Below are positions 1 to 8,065 of a stretch of DNA of 64,000 nt, one piece after another. The DNA comes from Parvibaculum sp. GTDB taxonomy: Bacteria > Pseudomonadota > Alphaproteobacteria > Parvibaculales > Parvibaculaceae. A model generated the notes under the pieces. The model was not told the origin of the DNA and searched no databases. It saw nothing but the letters and a program-made list of their open reading frames with translations. The stretch spans positions 1,054,001 through 1,118,000 of the forward strand of contig NZ_JAUSBV010000005.1 in the NCBI RefSeq assembly GCF_030651915.1, given 5' to 3'. Position numbers and translations under genes: made by a program. Every line of letters begins with the position of its first letter. Position 1 is the stretch's first letter.

Positions 1-1074
1 AATAATTTCGACCGTATTCGTTTCACCTATTTCCGGGATACGACCGTTGCCTTCGAAGCCTTCAAGGGCGGACAAATCGACCTCAGGATCGAAAACAGCG
101 CGCGCAACTGGGCAACCGAATACGACATCCCGGCCGTGCGACGTGGCGACATCAAGCGCGACAGCCTTCCTTCGCTCAACCCCCAAGGCATGCAGAGCTT
201 CGCGTTCAACCTTCGGCGCGACAAGTTCAAGGACATCCGTGTACGGCGTGCCTTCAACTATGCCTTCGACTATGAGTGGGTGAACAAGACGCTGTTCCAC
301 GGGCAGTACACGCGATCCGGAAGCTATTTCGCCAATTCGGAAATGGCAGCGACGGGGGTACCCGACGGCCGCGAGCTCGAAATTCTCGAAACGGTGCGTG
401 CGCTCGTGCCGCCGGAAGTCTTCACCGAAACATATGCGAACCCCGCAACCGACGGCAGCGGCAACAATCGCGCCAATCTGCGCCGCGCGACCGAGCTTTT
501 CGCGGAAGCCGGGTGGGTCGTCAAAGACGGAAAACTGATACACACGGCAAGCGGCGAGCAGATGAGCGTCGAATTCCTGATCGACGATCCAACATTCGAG
601 CGCGTTGTTGCCCCTTACCGGCAATCGCTGGAACGGCTTGGCATGGTGGTGCGGATTCGCCCGGTCGACTCGGCGCAGTATCAGCGGCGCACCGACGAGC
701 GCAATTTCGATATCATCGTCCGCAGCTTTGGGCAGTCCATCTCGCCCGGCAACGAGCAACGCGAATACTGGGGTTGCGCGGCGGCCGAACAGGAAGGCAG
801 CCGCAATGTCATCGGCATTTGCGATCCGGCCATCGAAAAGCTGGTCGACCGGGTGATTTTCGCCGAAAACCGCACCGAGCTCGTGGCTGCCGTCAAGGCG
901 CTCGACCGCGTGCTGCTGCACGGGCATTACGTGGTCCCGCAATGGTATCTCGCGACGACGCGCGTTGCCTACTGGTCGCGGCTGCGCCATCCCGAGCGGA
1001 TGCCGCCCTATTCGATCGGTTTCCCGGCGATCTGGTGGCATGAGGGTGCCGAAGCGGCGGACGAGACGCCATGA
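1..1074 (+). CDS. YejA-like peptide ABC transporter substrate-binding protein (5' truncated by window)
   Basis: This is the C-terminal part (357 residues visible) of a family-5 extracellular solute-binding protein, the periplasmic receptor of Opp/Yej-type oligopeptide importers. The frame is open from base 1, so the gene starts outside the window. Residues around 'RRDKFKDIRVRRAF' and the final 'WWHEG' segment match the downstream paralogue closely (RRDKFKDVRVREA; WWFDR), showing that the two genes are a tandem duplication. The stop overlaps the next start as ATGA, so translation is probably coupled. The substrate is inferred to be peptides from the family; the actual ligand is unknown. Confidence 0.9.
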   Translation, partial: NNFDRIRFTYFRDTTVAFEAFKGGQIDLRIENSARNWATEYDIPAVRRGDIKRDSLPSLNPQGMQSFAFNLRRDKFKDIRVRRAFNYAFDYEWVNKTLFHGQYTRSGSYFANSEMAATGVPDGRELEILETVRALVPPEVFTETYANPATDGSGNNRANLRRATELFAEAGWVVKDGKLIHTASGEQMSVEFLIDDPTFERVVAPYRQSLERLGMVVRIRPVDSAQYQRRTDERNFDIIVRSFGQSISPGNEQREYWGCAAAEQEGSRNVIGICDPAIEKLVDRVIFAENRTELVAAVKALDRVLLHGHYVVPQWYLATTRVAYWSRLRHPERMPPYSIGFPAIWWHEGAEAADETP

Positions 1075-2918
1075 AGGGGCCGACGCTATTTTCGCGGCGC
1101 CAGACATTGTCGCTTGCCGGCGCCGCATTGGCCCTACCCCTGCTGCCGCAGGCGCTGCGCGCCGGTGACCAGCGGCATGGCATGTCGTTCTTCGGTGACC
1201 TGAAATATCCGGCTGGATTTCCTCACTTCAACTACGTCGAGCCCGGCGCGCCCAAGGGCGGCACGTTCTCCTATATCGGCGAAAGCTCCGTTCTCACCTT
1301 CGACTCTCTCAATGCCTATATCCTCAAGGGCAATCCAGCGCAGGGCCTGAACCTGATTTTCGACACACTGATGACGCGGGCACTCGACGAACCCGACGCG
1401 CTTTACGGCCTGCTAGCCGAGAGCGTGGAGAGCGACGGCAACCGTCTGACCTTCCATCTGCGCGACGGTGCATATTTCCACGACGGATCGGCGCTGACAG
1501 CCGAGGATGCCGCGTTTTCCCTGATGCTGTTGAAGGAAAAAGGCCATCCGCTGATCTCCCAGAATCTCCGTGAAATGTCCGAGGCGCGGGCGCGCGACAC
1601 GCGGACCCTCGAAATTTCCTTCACGGGCGAGCAGACGCGCGATCTGCCGCTTTTCATCGCTGGCGGGTTGCCGGTCTTTTCCAAGACCTGGTACAGCGAA
1701 CATGACTTCGCCGAGTCGTCGCTGACACCGCCGCTTGGCAGCGGTCCTTACAAAATCGGCCCGCTTCGCGCCGGACGCAGCATCACCTATGAGCGCGTCG
1801 CGGATTACTGGGCGCGCGATCTCAACGTCAATGCAGGACACTGGAATTTCGATCGCATTCGCTATGAATATTTCCGCGATCGCACGGCACAGTTCGAGGC
1901 TTTTGCGGCCGGCGCCTATCATTTTCGAGAGGAATTCACGTCGCGCACCTGGGCGACGCAATATGACTTCCCGGCGGTCAAGGACGGGCGCGTGCAACTA
2001 CTGACACTGCCCGACAACCGGCCGTCGGGGGCGCAGGGCTGGTTCCTCAACACGCGGCGCGACAAGTTCAAGGATGTGCGGGTCCGCGAGGCGTTGGGGC
2101 TTGCGTTCGATTTCGAGTGGACCAATCGCAATCTCTTCTACGATCTTTACAAACGCACCGCGAGCTACTTCGAAAATTCTCCGATGAAGGCCGAGGGCGA
2201 GCCGACGGCGGCAGAACTGGCACTCCTCGCGCCGTTCCGCGACGCACTGCCTGACGCCGTGTTTGGTCCTGTCGCGACACCGCCGGTCAGCGACGGTTCG
2301 GGCCAGGACCGCGCCCTGCTCCGACGCGCTGGCGAACTTCTCGATCAGGCCGGGTGGCGGATCGAACGCGGCCAGCGCCGCAACGCGCAAGGCGAGGCGT
2401 TGACCGTCGAGTTTCTCGACGATGAACCGACTTTCGAGCGGATCGTCGCACCCTATGTCAAGAACCTGAAGCTTCTCGGTATCGAGGCGCGCATTCGGCA
2501 GATCGATTCGGCGCAATTTCAGGAGCGAATGAAGAGCTACGATTTCGATGCGTCGGTCCGCCGCTTTTCGCTCAGCCTGACGCCGGGCATCGAAATGCGC
2601 GCCTATTGGTCGTCGGAATTCGCCGACGTCTCTGGCGGCAACAATCTGTCGGGCATCGCCGACCCGGCGGTCGATGCGCTGATCGAGAAGGCGATCGCCG
2701 CAGCGACGCGCGAGGAACAGGTGGTGGCCGCCCGCGCGCTCGATCGGGTGTTGCGCGCCGGGTACTATTGGATACCTCAATGGTACAAGGCCTCGCATCA
2801 CATGGCCTTCTGGGACATATTCGGATGGCCCGAATCACAGCCGACCTACGATCGCGGCGCACCGGCGACATGGTGGTTCGATCGGGAGAAGGCCGACAAG
2901 CTCGGCATCAAGGACTGA
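1071..2918 (+). CDS. yejA: YejA-like peptide ABC transporter substrate-binding protein, second copy
   Basis: A complete 615-residue periplasmic solute-binding protein (SBP family 5, MppA/YejA branch), which captures peptides for the YejBEF membrane complex. The N-terminus MKGPTLFSRRQTLSLAG followed by an Ala/Leu-rich stretch ending ALRAGD looks like a twin-arginine (Tat) or Sec signal peptide of about 31 residues. The ATG overlaps the preceding stop by four bases. It is followed after 10 nt by yejB, giving an operon yejA-yejA-yejB-yejE-yejF. In other alphaproteobacteria Yej systems take up peptides and affect sensitivity to antimicrobial peptides; that role here is inference. Confidence 0.92.
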   Translation: MKGPTLFSRRQTLSLAGAALALPLLPQALRAGDQRHGMSFFGDLKYPAGFPHFNYVEPGAPKGGTFSYIGESSVLTFDSLNAYILKGNPAQGLNLIFDTLMTRALDEPDALYGLLAESVESDGNRLTFHLRDGAYFHDGSALTAEDAAFSLMLLKEKGHPLISQNLREMSEARARDTRTLEISFTGEQTRDLPLFIAGGLPVFSKTWYSEHDFAESSLTPPLGSGPYKIGPLRAGRSITYERVADYWARDLNVNAGHWNFDRIRYEYFRDRTAQFEAFAAGAYHFREEFTSRTWATQYDFPAVKDGRVQLLTLPDNRPSGAQGWFLNTRRDKFKDVRVREALGLAFDFEWTNRNLFYDLYKRTASYFENSPMKAEGEPTAAELALLAPFRDALPDAVFGPVATPPVSDGSGQDRALLRRAGELLDQAGWRIERGQRRNAQGEALTVEFLDDEPTFERIVAPYVKNLKLLGIEARIRQIDSAQFQERMKSYDFDASVRRFSLSLTPGIEMRAYWSSEFADVSGGNNLSGIADPAVDALIEKAIAAATREEQVVAARALDRVLRAGYYWIPQWYKASHHMAFWDIFGWPESQPTYDRGAPATWWFDREKADKLGIKD

Positions 2919-2928
2919 CGCGCAATCC

Positions 2929-4038
2929 ATGGCCGCCTATATTGTCCGACGCCTGCTGCTGATGATCCCGACCATCTTCGGGATATTGTTGATCAGCTTC
3001 GCCGTGATCCAGTTCGCACCCGGGGGGCCGATCGAGCGCATCATCGCGCAGCTCCAGGGCACCGAAGTCTCCGCCACGGCGCGAATCGGCGGCACGGGCG
3101 GCGGCGATTTCGCGCAACAGAACATGATGGGTGGCGCCGATGGCGCGCTCAACAGCAAGTATCGCGGCGCGCAAGGACTCGATCCGGCGTTCCTTCGCTC
3201 CCTCGAGGTGCAGTTCGGCTTCGACAAGCCGGCGCATGAGCGCTTCTTCCTGATGGTCTGGAACTATGTGCGCTTCGACTTCGGATCGAGCTATTTCCGC
3301 GACACCAGCGTGTTATCGCTGATTGCCGAGAAACTGCCCGTGTCGATTTCGCTCGGGCTTTGGACAACCCTGATCACCTACCTCATCTCGATCCCGCTCG
3401 GCATCCGGAAGGCGATCCGCGACGGCAGCCGCTTCGATACATGGACGAGCGGCGTCATCATCGTCGGTTATGCCGTGCCGGGCTTTCTGTTCGCCGTGTT
3501 CCTGATCGTTCTTTTCGCTGGCGGGTCCTATTTCTCGATCTTTCCCCTGCGCGGCCTCACCTCCGATAATTGGGAAAGCCTCAGCCTCGCCGGCAAGGTG
3601 CTCGACTACCTCTGGCATATCGTGCTGCCGGTCACCGCCATGACCATCGGCGCCTTCGCGACAACAACGCTGTTGACCAAGAATTCCTTCCTCGACGAAA
3701 TCCGCAAACAATACGTGATGACAGCGCGCGCCAAGGGACTGTCCGAGCGGCAAGTGCTCTATGGGCATGTCTTCCGCAATGCCATGCTGATCGTGGTCGC
3801 AGGGTTCCCGGGTGCTTTTGTCGGCGCCTTCTTTGCCGGATCTCTGCTGATCGAGACGATTTTTTCGCTCGACGGGTTGGGGCTCCTCTCCTACGAGTCG
3901 ATCATCAACCGCGACTACCCGGTCGTCTTCGCAACGCTTTATGTTTTCGGCCTGGTCGGGCTCATCGTCTCGCTGATCAGCGATCTGACCTATACATGGA
4001 TCGACCCGCGCATCGATTTCGAGACACGGGAGGTCTGA
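2929..4038 (+). CDS. yejB: microcin C/peptide ABC transporter permease YejB
   Basis: A 369-residue inner-membrane permease of the binding-protein-dependent transport family (DppB/OppB type). An N-terminal membrane segment (about residues 8-27, LLLMIPTIFGILLISFAVIQ) is followed by a longer periplasmic insertion than in OppB (about residues 40-100), typical of YejB. The C-terminal half carries the other segments and the EAA-like loop ending in the RAKGLSERQVLYGHVFRNA region that contacts the ATPase. It lies 10 nt after yejA and 3 nt before yejE. With YejE it forms the translocation pore. Confidence 0.95.
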   Translation: MAAYIVRRLLLMIPTIFGILLISFAVIQFAPGGPIERIIAQLQGTEVSATARIGGTGGGDFAQQNMMGGADGALNSKYRGAQGLDPAFLRSLEVQFGFDKPAHERFFLMVWNYVRFDFGSSYFRDTSVLSLIAEKLPVSISLGLWTTLITYLISIPLGIRKAIRDGSRFDTWTSGVIIVGYAVPGFLFAVFLIVLFAGGSYFSIFPLRGLTSDNWESLSLAGKVLDYLWHIVLPVTAMTIGAFATTTLLTKNSFLDEIRKQYVMTARAKGLSERQVLYGHVFRNAMLIVVAGFPGAFVGAFFAGSLLIETIFSLDGLGLLSYESIINRDYPVVFATLYVFGLVGLIVSLISDLTYTWIDPRIDFETREV

Positions 4039-4041
4039 CGG

Positions 4042-5094
4042 ATGACGCTTCCGGCGCTGCCCCGCATCCGCATCAGCCCGATCAACCAGCGGCGCTGGCG
4101 CAACTTCAAGGCCAACAGGCGCGGATACTGGAGCCTGTGGGTCTTCTGCGCGCTGTTTTTCCTCTCGCTGTTCGCGGAGTTCATCGCCAACGACCGGCCT
4201 TTCCTGGTGATTTACAAGGGCGGGTTCTACACACCAATTTTCGCTGACTATCCGGAAACGACATTTGAGGGTGAGTTCGAAACAGCGACCGACTACCGTG
4301 ATCCCTATGTCCGGGCGCTGATTGCCGATGCGGGCGGGCAGATGTTCTGGCCACCGATCCGGTACTCCTACCGCACAATCAATCTCAATCTGCCGGTGCC
4401 GGCACCCGCACCGCCGTCGGGCGAGAACTGGCTTGGTACCGACGACCAGGGCCGCGATGTCATGGCGCGATTGATCTACGGGTTTCGCATTTCGGTCCTG
4501 TTCGGCCTTACACTCACCATTCTGTCGTCAGTCATCGGTGTCGCGGCGGGCGCCGTGCAGGGCTATTTCGGCGGCTGGACGGACCTGCTGTTCCAGCGCT
4601 TCATCGAGATCTGGACCAGCATTCCCACGCTCTATCTCCTCATCATCATCGCTGCGATCATCGAACCGAATTTCTGGATATTGCTCGGCATATTGCTGCT
4701 CTTTTCCTGGGTGGCGCTGGTCGGCGTCGTCCGTGCCGAATTTTTGCGCGCGCGCAACTTCGAATATGTCAATGCGGCCCGCGCGCTCGGTCTGGGCAGC
4801 GGCAAGATCATGTTCCGACATCTCCTGCCCAACGCCATGGTCGCCACACTCACCTTCATGCCCTTTATTCTCAATTCGTCGATCACCACGCTGACGGCGC
4901 TGGATTTTCTAGGCTTCGGCCTGCCGCCCGGCTCGCCGTCACTCGGCGAGCTTCTCGCGCAGGGCAAGGCCAACCTGCAAGCGCCGTGGCTCGGCCTGAC
5001 CGGCTTCTTCGCCATTGCAACAATGCTGAGCCTGCTGATCTTTATCGGCGAGGCGGTGCGCGATGCCTTCGATCCGCGCAAGGTGCTGCGATGA
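4042..5094 (+). CDS. yejE: peptide ABC transporter permease YejE
   Basis: The 350-residue partner permease (DppC/OppC type). The N-terminus (NQRRWRNFKANRRGYWSLW) is the conserved cytoplasmic lead-in to the first membrane helix of YejE proteins. A periplasmic region with the GTDDQGRDVMARLIYG motif follows, then the transport core with the EAA loop (NAARALGLGSGKIMFRHLLPNA, shown here in part). The stop overlaps the start of yejF (ATGA), so the permease and ATPase are probably made in a fixed ratio. Confidence 0.95.
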   Translation: MTLPALPRIRISPINQRRWRNFKANRRGYWSLWVFCALFFLSLFAEFIANDRPFLVIYKGGFYTPIFADYPETTFEGEFETATDYRDPYVRALIADAGGQMFWPPIRYSYRTINLNLPVPAPAPPSGENWLGTDDQGRDVMARLIYGFRISVLFGLTLTILSSVIGVAAGAVQGYFGGWTDLLFQRFIEIWTSIPTLYLLIIIAAIIEPNFWILLGILLLFSWVALVGVVRAEFLRARNFEYVNAARALGLGSGKIMFRHLLPNAMVATLTFMPFILNSSITTLTALDFLGFGLPPGSPSLGELLAQGKANLQAPWLGLTGFFAIATMLSLLIFIGEAVRDAFDPRKVLR

Positions 5095-6719
5095 GCGGTG
5101 CGCTGGTCGAGGTGAGAGACCTTTCGGTCGGCTTCCGCACGGACGGCCAGGAAACGATCGCGGTCGACCGAATTTCCTTCGATATCAAGCCCGGCGAGAC
5201 AGTCGCGCTGGTCGGCGAATCGGGATCGGGAAAGTCGGTTTCGGCGCTCTCGATCATGCAACTTCTCAACTATCCGCAGGCTTTCCATCCTTCGGGAGAG
5301 ATTCTCTTCGATGGCACCAACCTCATCGGTGCGGACGAGAGAACCATGCGCCGTATTCGCGGCAACAAGATCACGATGATCTTCCAGGAACCCATGACGT
5401 CGCTCAATCCGCTGCATACGATCGAGCGGCAGGTCGGCGAGGTGCTGGTCGAGCACAAAGGTTTGCGGGGCGACGCTGTCAAGGCACGCGTTCTCGACCT
5501 TCTGAGGAAGGTTGGTATTCCCAATGCCGAGCAACGGCTTGATGCCTATCCGCATCAGTTGTCGGGCGGGCAACGGCAGCGCGTCATCATCGCCATGGCG
5601 CTTGCCAACGAGCCCGACCTTCTGATCGCCGACGAACCGACAACGGCGCTCGATGTGACGGTGCAAGCACAGATTCTTGAATTGCTGAAGGATCTCAAGC
5701 GCGAAATGGGAATGGCGCTCTTGCTGATCACGCACGACCTCGGCATCGTCCGGAAGATGGCTGATCGGGTCAATGTGATGACCAAAGGTCAGATTGTCGA
5801 AAGTGGACCTACCGAACGCGTGTTCACGGCCCCGCAGCACGCCTATACGCAGCATCTTCTTGCATCCGAACCCAAGGGCCGGGCGCTTGGCGCACCGAAG
5901 GACGGACCGGCGGTGATGGAGGTGAAGGACCTGCGCGTCTGGTTCCCGATCAAGCGCGGATTGCTGCGTCATACGGTCGATCATGTGAAAGCGGTCGACG
6001 ATGTGTCGTTGACACTGCGCGAGGGCCGGACGCTCGGCGTTGTCGGCGAATCGGGATCGGGCAAGACGACGCTCGGGCTCGCGATGATGCGCCTGATTTC
6101 AAGCGAGGGCGGAATCAGCTTTCGCGGCCAGAACATTCAAGGCCTCAAGATCAAGGAAATGCGGCCCTTGCGCCGCCACATGCAGATCGTCTTCCAGGAC
6201 CCTTACGGGTCGCTCAGCCCGCGCATGTCAGTGGGACAGATCGTCGAGGAAGGCCTGGTCATTCAGAAGCTCGGGCTGACTGCGGATGCACGACGGCAAC
6301 GCGTGTCGGAGGCACTTGGCGAGGTCGGCCTCGACCCGGCCATGCAGGATCGCTATCCACATGAATTCTCGGGTGGGCAACGTCAGCGCATATCCATCGC
6401 ACGTGCCATGGCACTGAAGCCGCGTTTCGTGATGCTGGACGAACCGACCAGCGCGCTGGACATGTCGGTGCAGGCGCAGATCGTCGAGCTTCTGCGCGAA
6501 CTGCAATGCCGGAACAATCTTGCCTATCTTTTCATCAGCCACGACCTGAAGGTCGTGCGGGCGCTGGCCGACGACATTATCGTGATGCGGAACGGCAAGG
6601 TGGTCGAGGCTGGCAGCGCCGACGAGGTCTTCGACGCGCCGAAGACCGACTACACCAAAGCGCTGATGGCCGCGGCCTTCGAGCTCGCGGCGGCGCCGAA
6701 GGGCGTGGTTTCGGAATAG
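5091..6719 (+). CDS. yejF: peptide ABC transporter ATP-binding protein YejF (fused dual ATPase)
   Basis: A 542-residue protein with two complete ABC ATPase domains in one chain, as usual for YejF. Domain 1 has Walker A GESGSGKS at residues 42-49, signature LSGGQRQR near 157 and Walker B LLIADEP near 178. Domain 2 has Walker A GESGSGKT at 319-326, a FSGGQRQR signature and VMLDEP. Each is followed by the oligopeptide-type C-terminal extension (DYTKALM in the second). The start was taken at the ATG overlapping the yejE stop, since upstream in-frame sequence lies inside yejE. It powers peptide import and ends the operon. Confidence 0.95.
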   Translation: MSGALVEVRDLSVGFRTDGQETIAVDRISFDIKPGETVALVGESGSGKSVSALSIMQLLNYPQAFHPSGEILFDGTNLIGADERTMRRIRGNKITMIFQEPMTSLNPLHTIERQVGEVLVEHKGLRGDAVKARVLDLLRKVGIPNAEQRLDAYPHQLSGGQRQRVIIAMALANEPDLLIADEPTTALDVTVQAQILELLKDLKREMGMALLLITHDLGIVRKMADRVNVMTKGQIVESGPTERVFTAPQHAYTQHLLASEPKGRALGAPKDGPAVMEVKDLRVWFPIKRGLLRHTVDHVKAVDDVSLTLREGRTLGVVGESGSGKTTLGLAMMRLISSEGGISFRGQNIQGLKIKEMRPLRRHMQIVFQDPYGSLSPRMSVGQIVEEGLVIQKLGLTADARRQRVSEALGEVGLDPAMQDRYPHEFSGGQRQRISIARAMALKPRFVMLDEPTSALDMSVQAQIVELLRELQCRNNLAYLFISHDLKVVRALADDIIVMRNGKVVEAGSADEVFDAPKTDYTKALMAAAFELAAAPKGVVSE

Positions 6720-6723
6720 ATTT

Positions 6724-7593
6724 TCAGCGGTTCGGGAAGCGCTTGATGCTGGTGACGTGACCGGCGTCCGAGCGGGCAATACGCGACATCGCGACGTCGA
6801 GCCGTTCAATGGCAACCATCATGTGAAACGCATTGGCGTGAATCATACGCTCGGCGTCGATCATGATCGCCACGTGGCCCTTCCAGAAAACAAGATCGCC
6901 GCGCTTCAGCTTGGTGAAATCGATCGGTTCCGGCAGCGCTTCGCCCAATGTCGCTTCCTGCATATCGGTGTCGCGCAGGGACGAGATGCCGGCACGTTCG
7001 AGCGCGGCCTGCACAAGGCCCGAGCAGTCGAGGCCGGCGCTGTCGCGACCGCCCCAAAGATAGGGCACACCCAGGAACTCCTCCGCGACGGCGACATAAT
7101 CCCGCACATGAGCGCCGATCGCGGCGAGATGTGCCGTGAATATCCATCCCCCCCGATCGACCTCGCTGAAATTGCCGCGTGCGCCTGTGAGGCGCAGTTT
7201 GGCATTCATCGGCAATGGCATGGCGGGCCGTGTCTTGAGATCGGGCTTTGGGTAAACGAAAGTTCTCAGCGCCACCACCATGTGCGTTGGTGTCGAGGGG
7301 CGGGCTGCGAGATCCTTCGTCTCAACATATCCGACATAGTCGTCGAGCGCAGCTTGCCCCCAGGCCCAGCCATTCTTTTCCTCGTAAACGCGGAAGACTT
7401 CGCCAAACAGAAGTTGTGTGTCCATCGGCGCGTTCACCTCGGGGCGGCGCAGCAGTGGCAGCGAGGGCACAACGACCTGACGATCCGTGCCCTCAGCGAA
7501 ATGCGTCGCGCTGACTTCTGCGCGCAGATGCGCCGCCGCCAGATCGTCGCGATAGGGGTTGAGCCGGCGGTCGGGCCCACGAGCGCGGCTCAT
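6724..7593 (-). CDS. NlpC/P60 family cell-wall peptidase
   Basis: A 289-residue protein with N-terminal SH3-like segments (about residues 38-160; TQLLFGEVFRVYEEKNGWAW is typical of bacterial SH3 domains before NlpC/P60) and a C-terminal NlpC/P60 cysteine peptidase domain. The catalytic cysteine is Cys190 in the motif GRDSAGLDCSGL; His240 (FWKGHVAIMID) and His252 complete the likely triad. Such enzymes cut gamma-D-glutamyl-diaminopimelate bonds in peptidoglycan peptides. No signal peptide is evident. The start overlaps the stop of the MarR gene by 4 nt, suggesting one transcript. It converges on yejF with only 4 nt between them. Confidence 0.88.
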   Translation of the reverse strand: MSRARGPDRRLNPYRDDLAAAHLRAEVSATHFAEGTDRQVVVPSLPLLRRPEVNAPMDTQLLFGEVFRVYEEKNGWAWGQAALDDYVGYVETKDLAARPSTPTHMVVALRTFVYPKPDLKTRPAMPLPMNAKLRLTGARGNFSEVDRGGWIFTAHLAAIGAHVRDYVAVAEEFLGVPYLWGGRDSAGLDCSGLVQAALERAGISSLRDTDMQEATLGEALPEPIDFTKLKRGDLVFWKGHVAIMIDAERMIHANAFHMMVAIERLDVAMSRIARSDAGHVTSIKRFPNR

Positions 7594-7961
7594 GCCTCGA
7601 CACCGCGCGACGAGGCCACAATGAGGTTGGCAAAATCGTGCATGAAAGCGAAGCCCTTGACCGTGCGTTGAACCAGCACATTGCGCCGGTCGGCATCGTC
7701 GCGGGTTCGCTTCAGCAAGTCGAGGCCGCCGAGCGTATCGAGGGCGCGGGTGATCGCCGGCTTCGAGACACCCAGCGCCGCGGCAAGACCGCGAACGGTA
7801 TGTGGCGGCGGATCGAGATAGACCGTGAACATGATCGCAAGCTGCCTCGATGAAAGATCGGGCCCGGCTCGACGCACGGACTGAAGCACGACGTCGTGCC
7901 AGAGCGACAGGGCCTCTCCCGGCTTCAATGCGCCGTTGTCGTCAAAAGATAGCTCCGGCAT
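7590..7961 (-). CDS. MarR-type winged-helix transcriptional regulator
   Basis: A 123-residue single-domain regulator. The central segment (about residues 55-98, including VRGLAAALGVSKPAITRALDTL and the wing RTRDDADRRNVLVQRT) is a winged helix of the MarR/HTH type. A GGGGGAGAC purine-rich ribosome-binding site lies just before the ATG. It is translationally coupled to the NlpC/P60 gene. Two near-identical 14-bp dyads lie 24-68 nt upstream and probably are its own operators. The inducing ligand is unknown. Confidence 0.85.
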   Translation of the reverse strand: MPELSFDDNGALKPGEALSLWHDVVLQSVRRAGPDLSSRQLAIMFTVYLDPPPHTVRGLAAALGVSKPAITRALDTLGGLDLLKRTRDDADRRNVLVQRTVKGFAFMHDFANLIVASSRGVEA

Positions 7962-7984
7962 CGTCTCCCCCCGCGCCGTCTCCC

Positions 7985-7998
7985 CCGTTCCGAAACCG
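7985..7998. promoter_or_regulatory. operator-like dyad 1 upstream of the MarR gene
   Basis: The 14-mer CCGTTCCGAAACCG is a near-palindrome. It differs at one base from the 14-mer 31 bp away at 8016. It sits 24 nt before the MarR start, where a repressor would block transcription. The role as autoregulatory operator is inference. Confidence 0.5.
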
Positions 7999-8015
7999 AC
8001 GCCAGAGAGGCATTT

Positions 8016-8029
8016 CCGTTCCGGAACCG
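8016..8029. promoter_or_regulatory. operator-like dyad 2 upstream of the MarR gene
   Basis: CCGTTCCGGAACCG contains the perfect 10-bp palindrome GTTCCGGAAC. It repeats dyad 1 with 13 of 14 bases identical. The 31-bp spacing is about three helical turns, so two dimers would bind the same DNA face. Confidence 0.5.
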
Positions 8030-8065
8030 GATCAGTCTAGCGCGGCTTTGGGCGCGGGCAAGCGG

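Noticed and set aside
4632-5984. Open frame (about 450 codons) opposite yejE-yejF
   Set aside because: Antisense to conserved ABC transporter genes; low-complexity His/Arg-rich translation.
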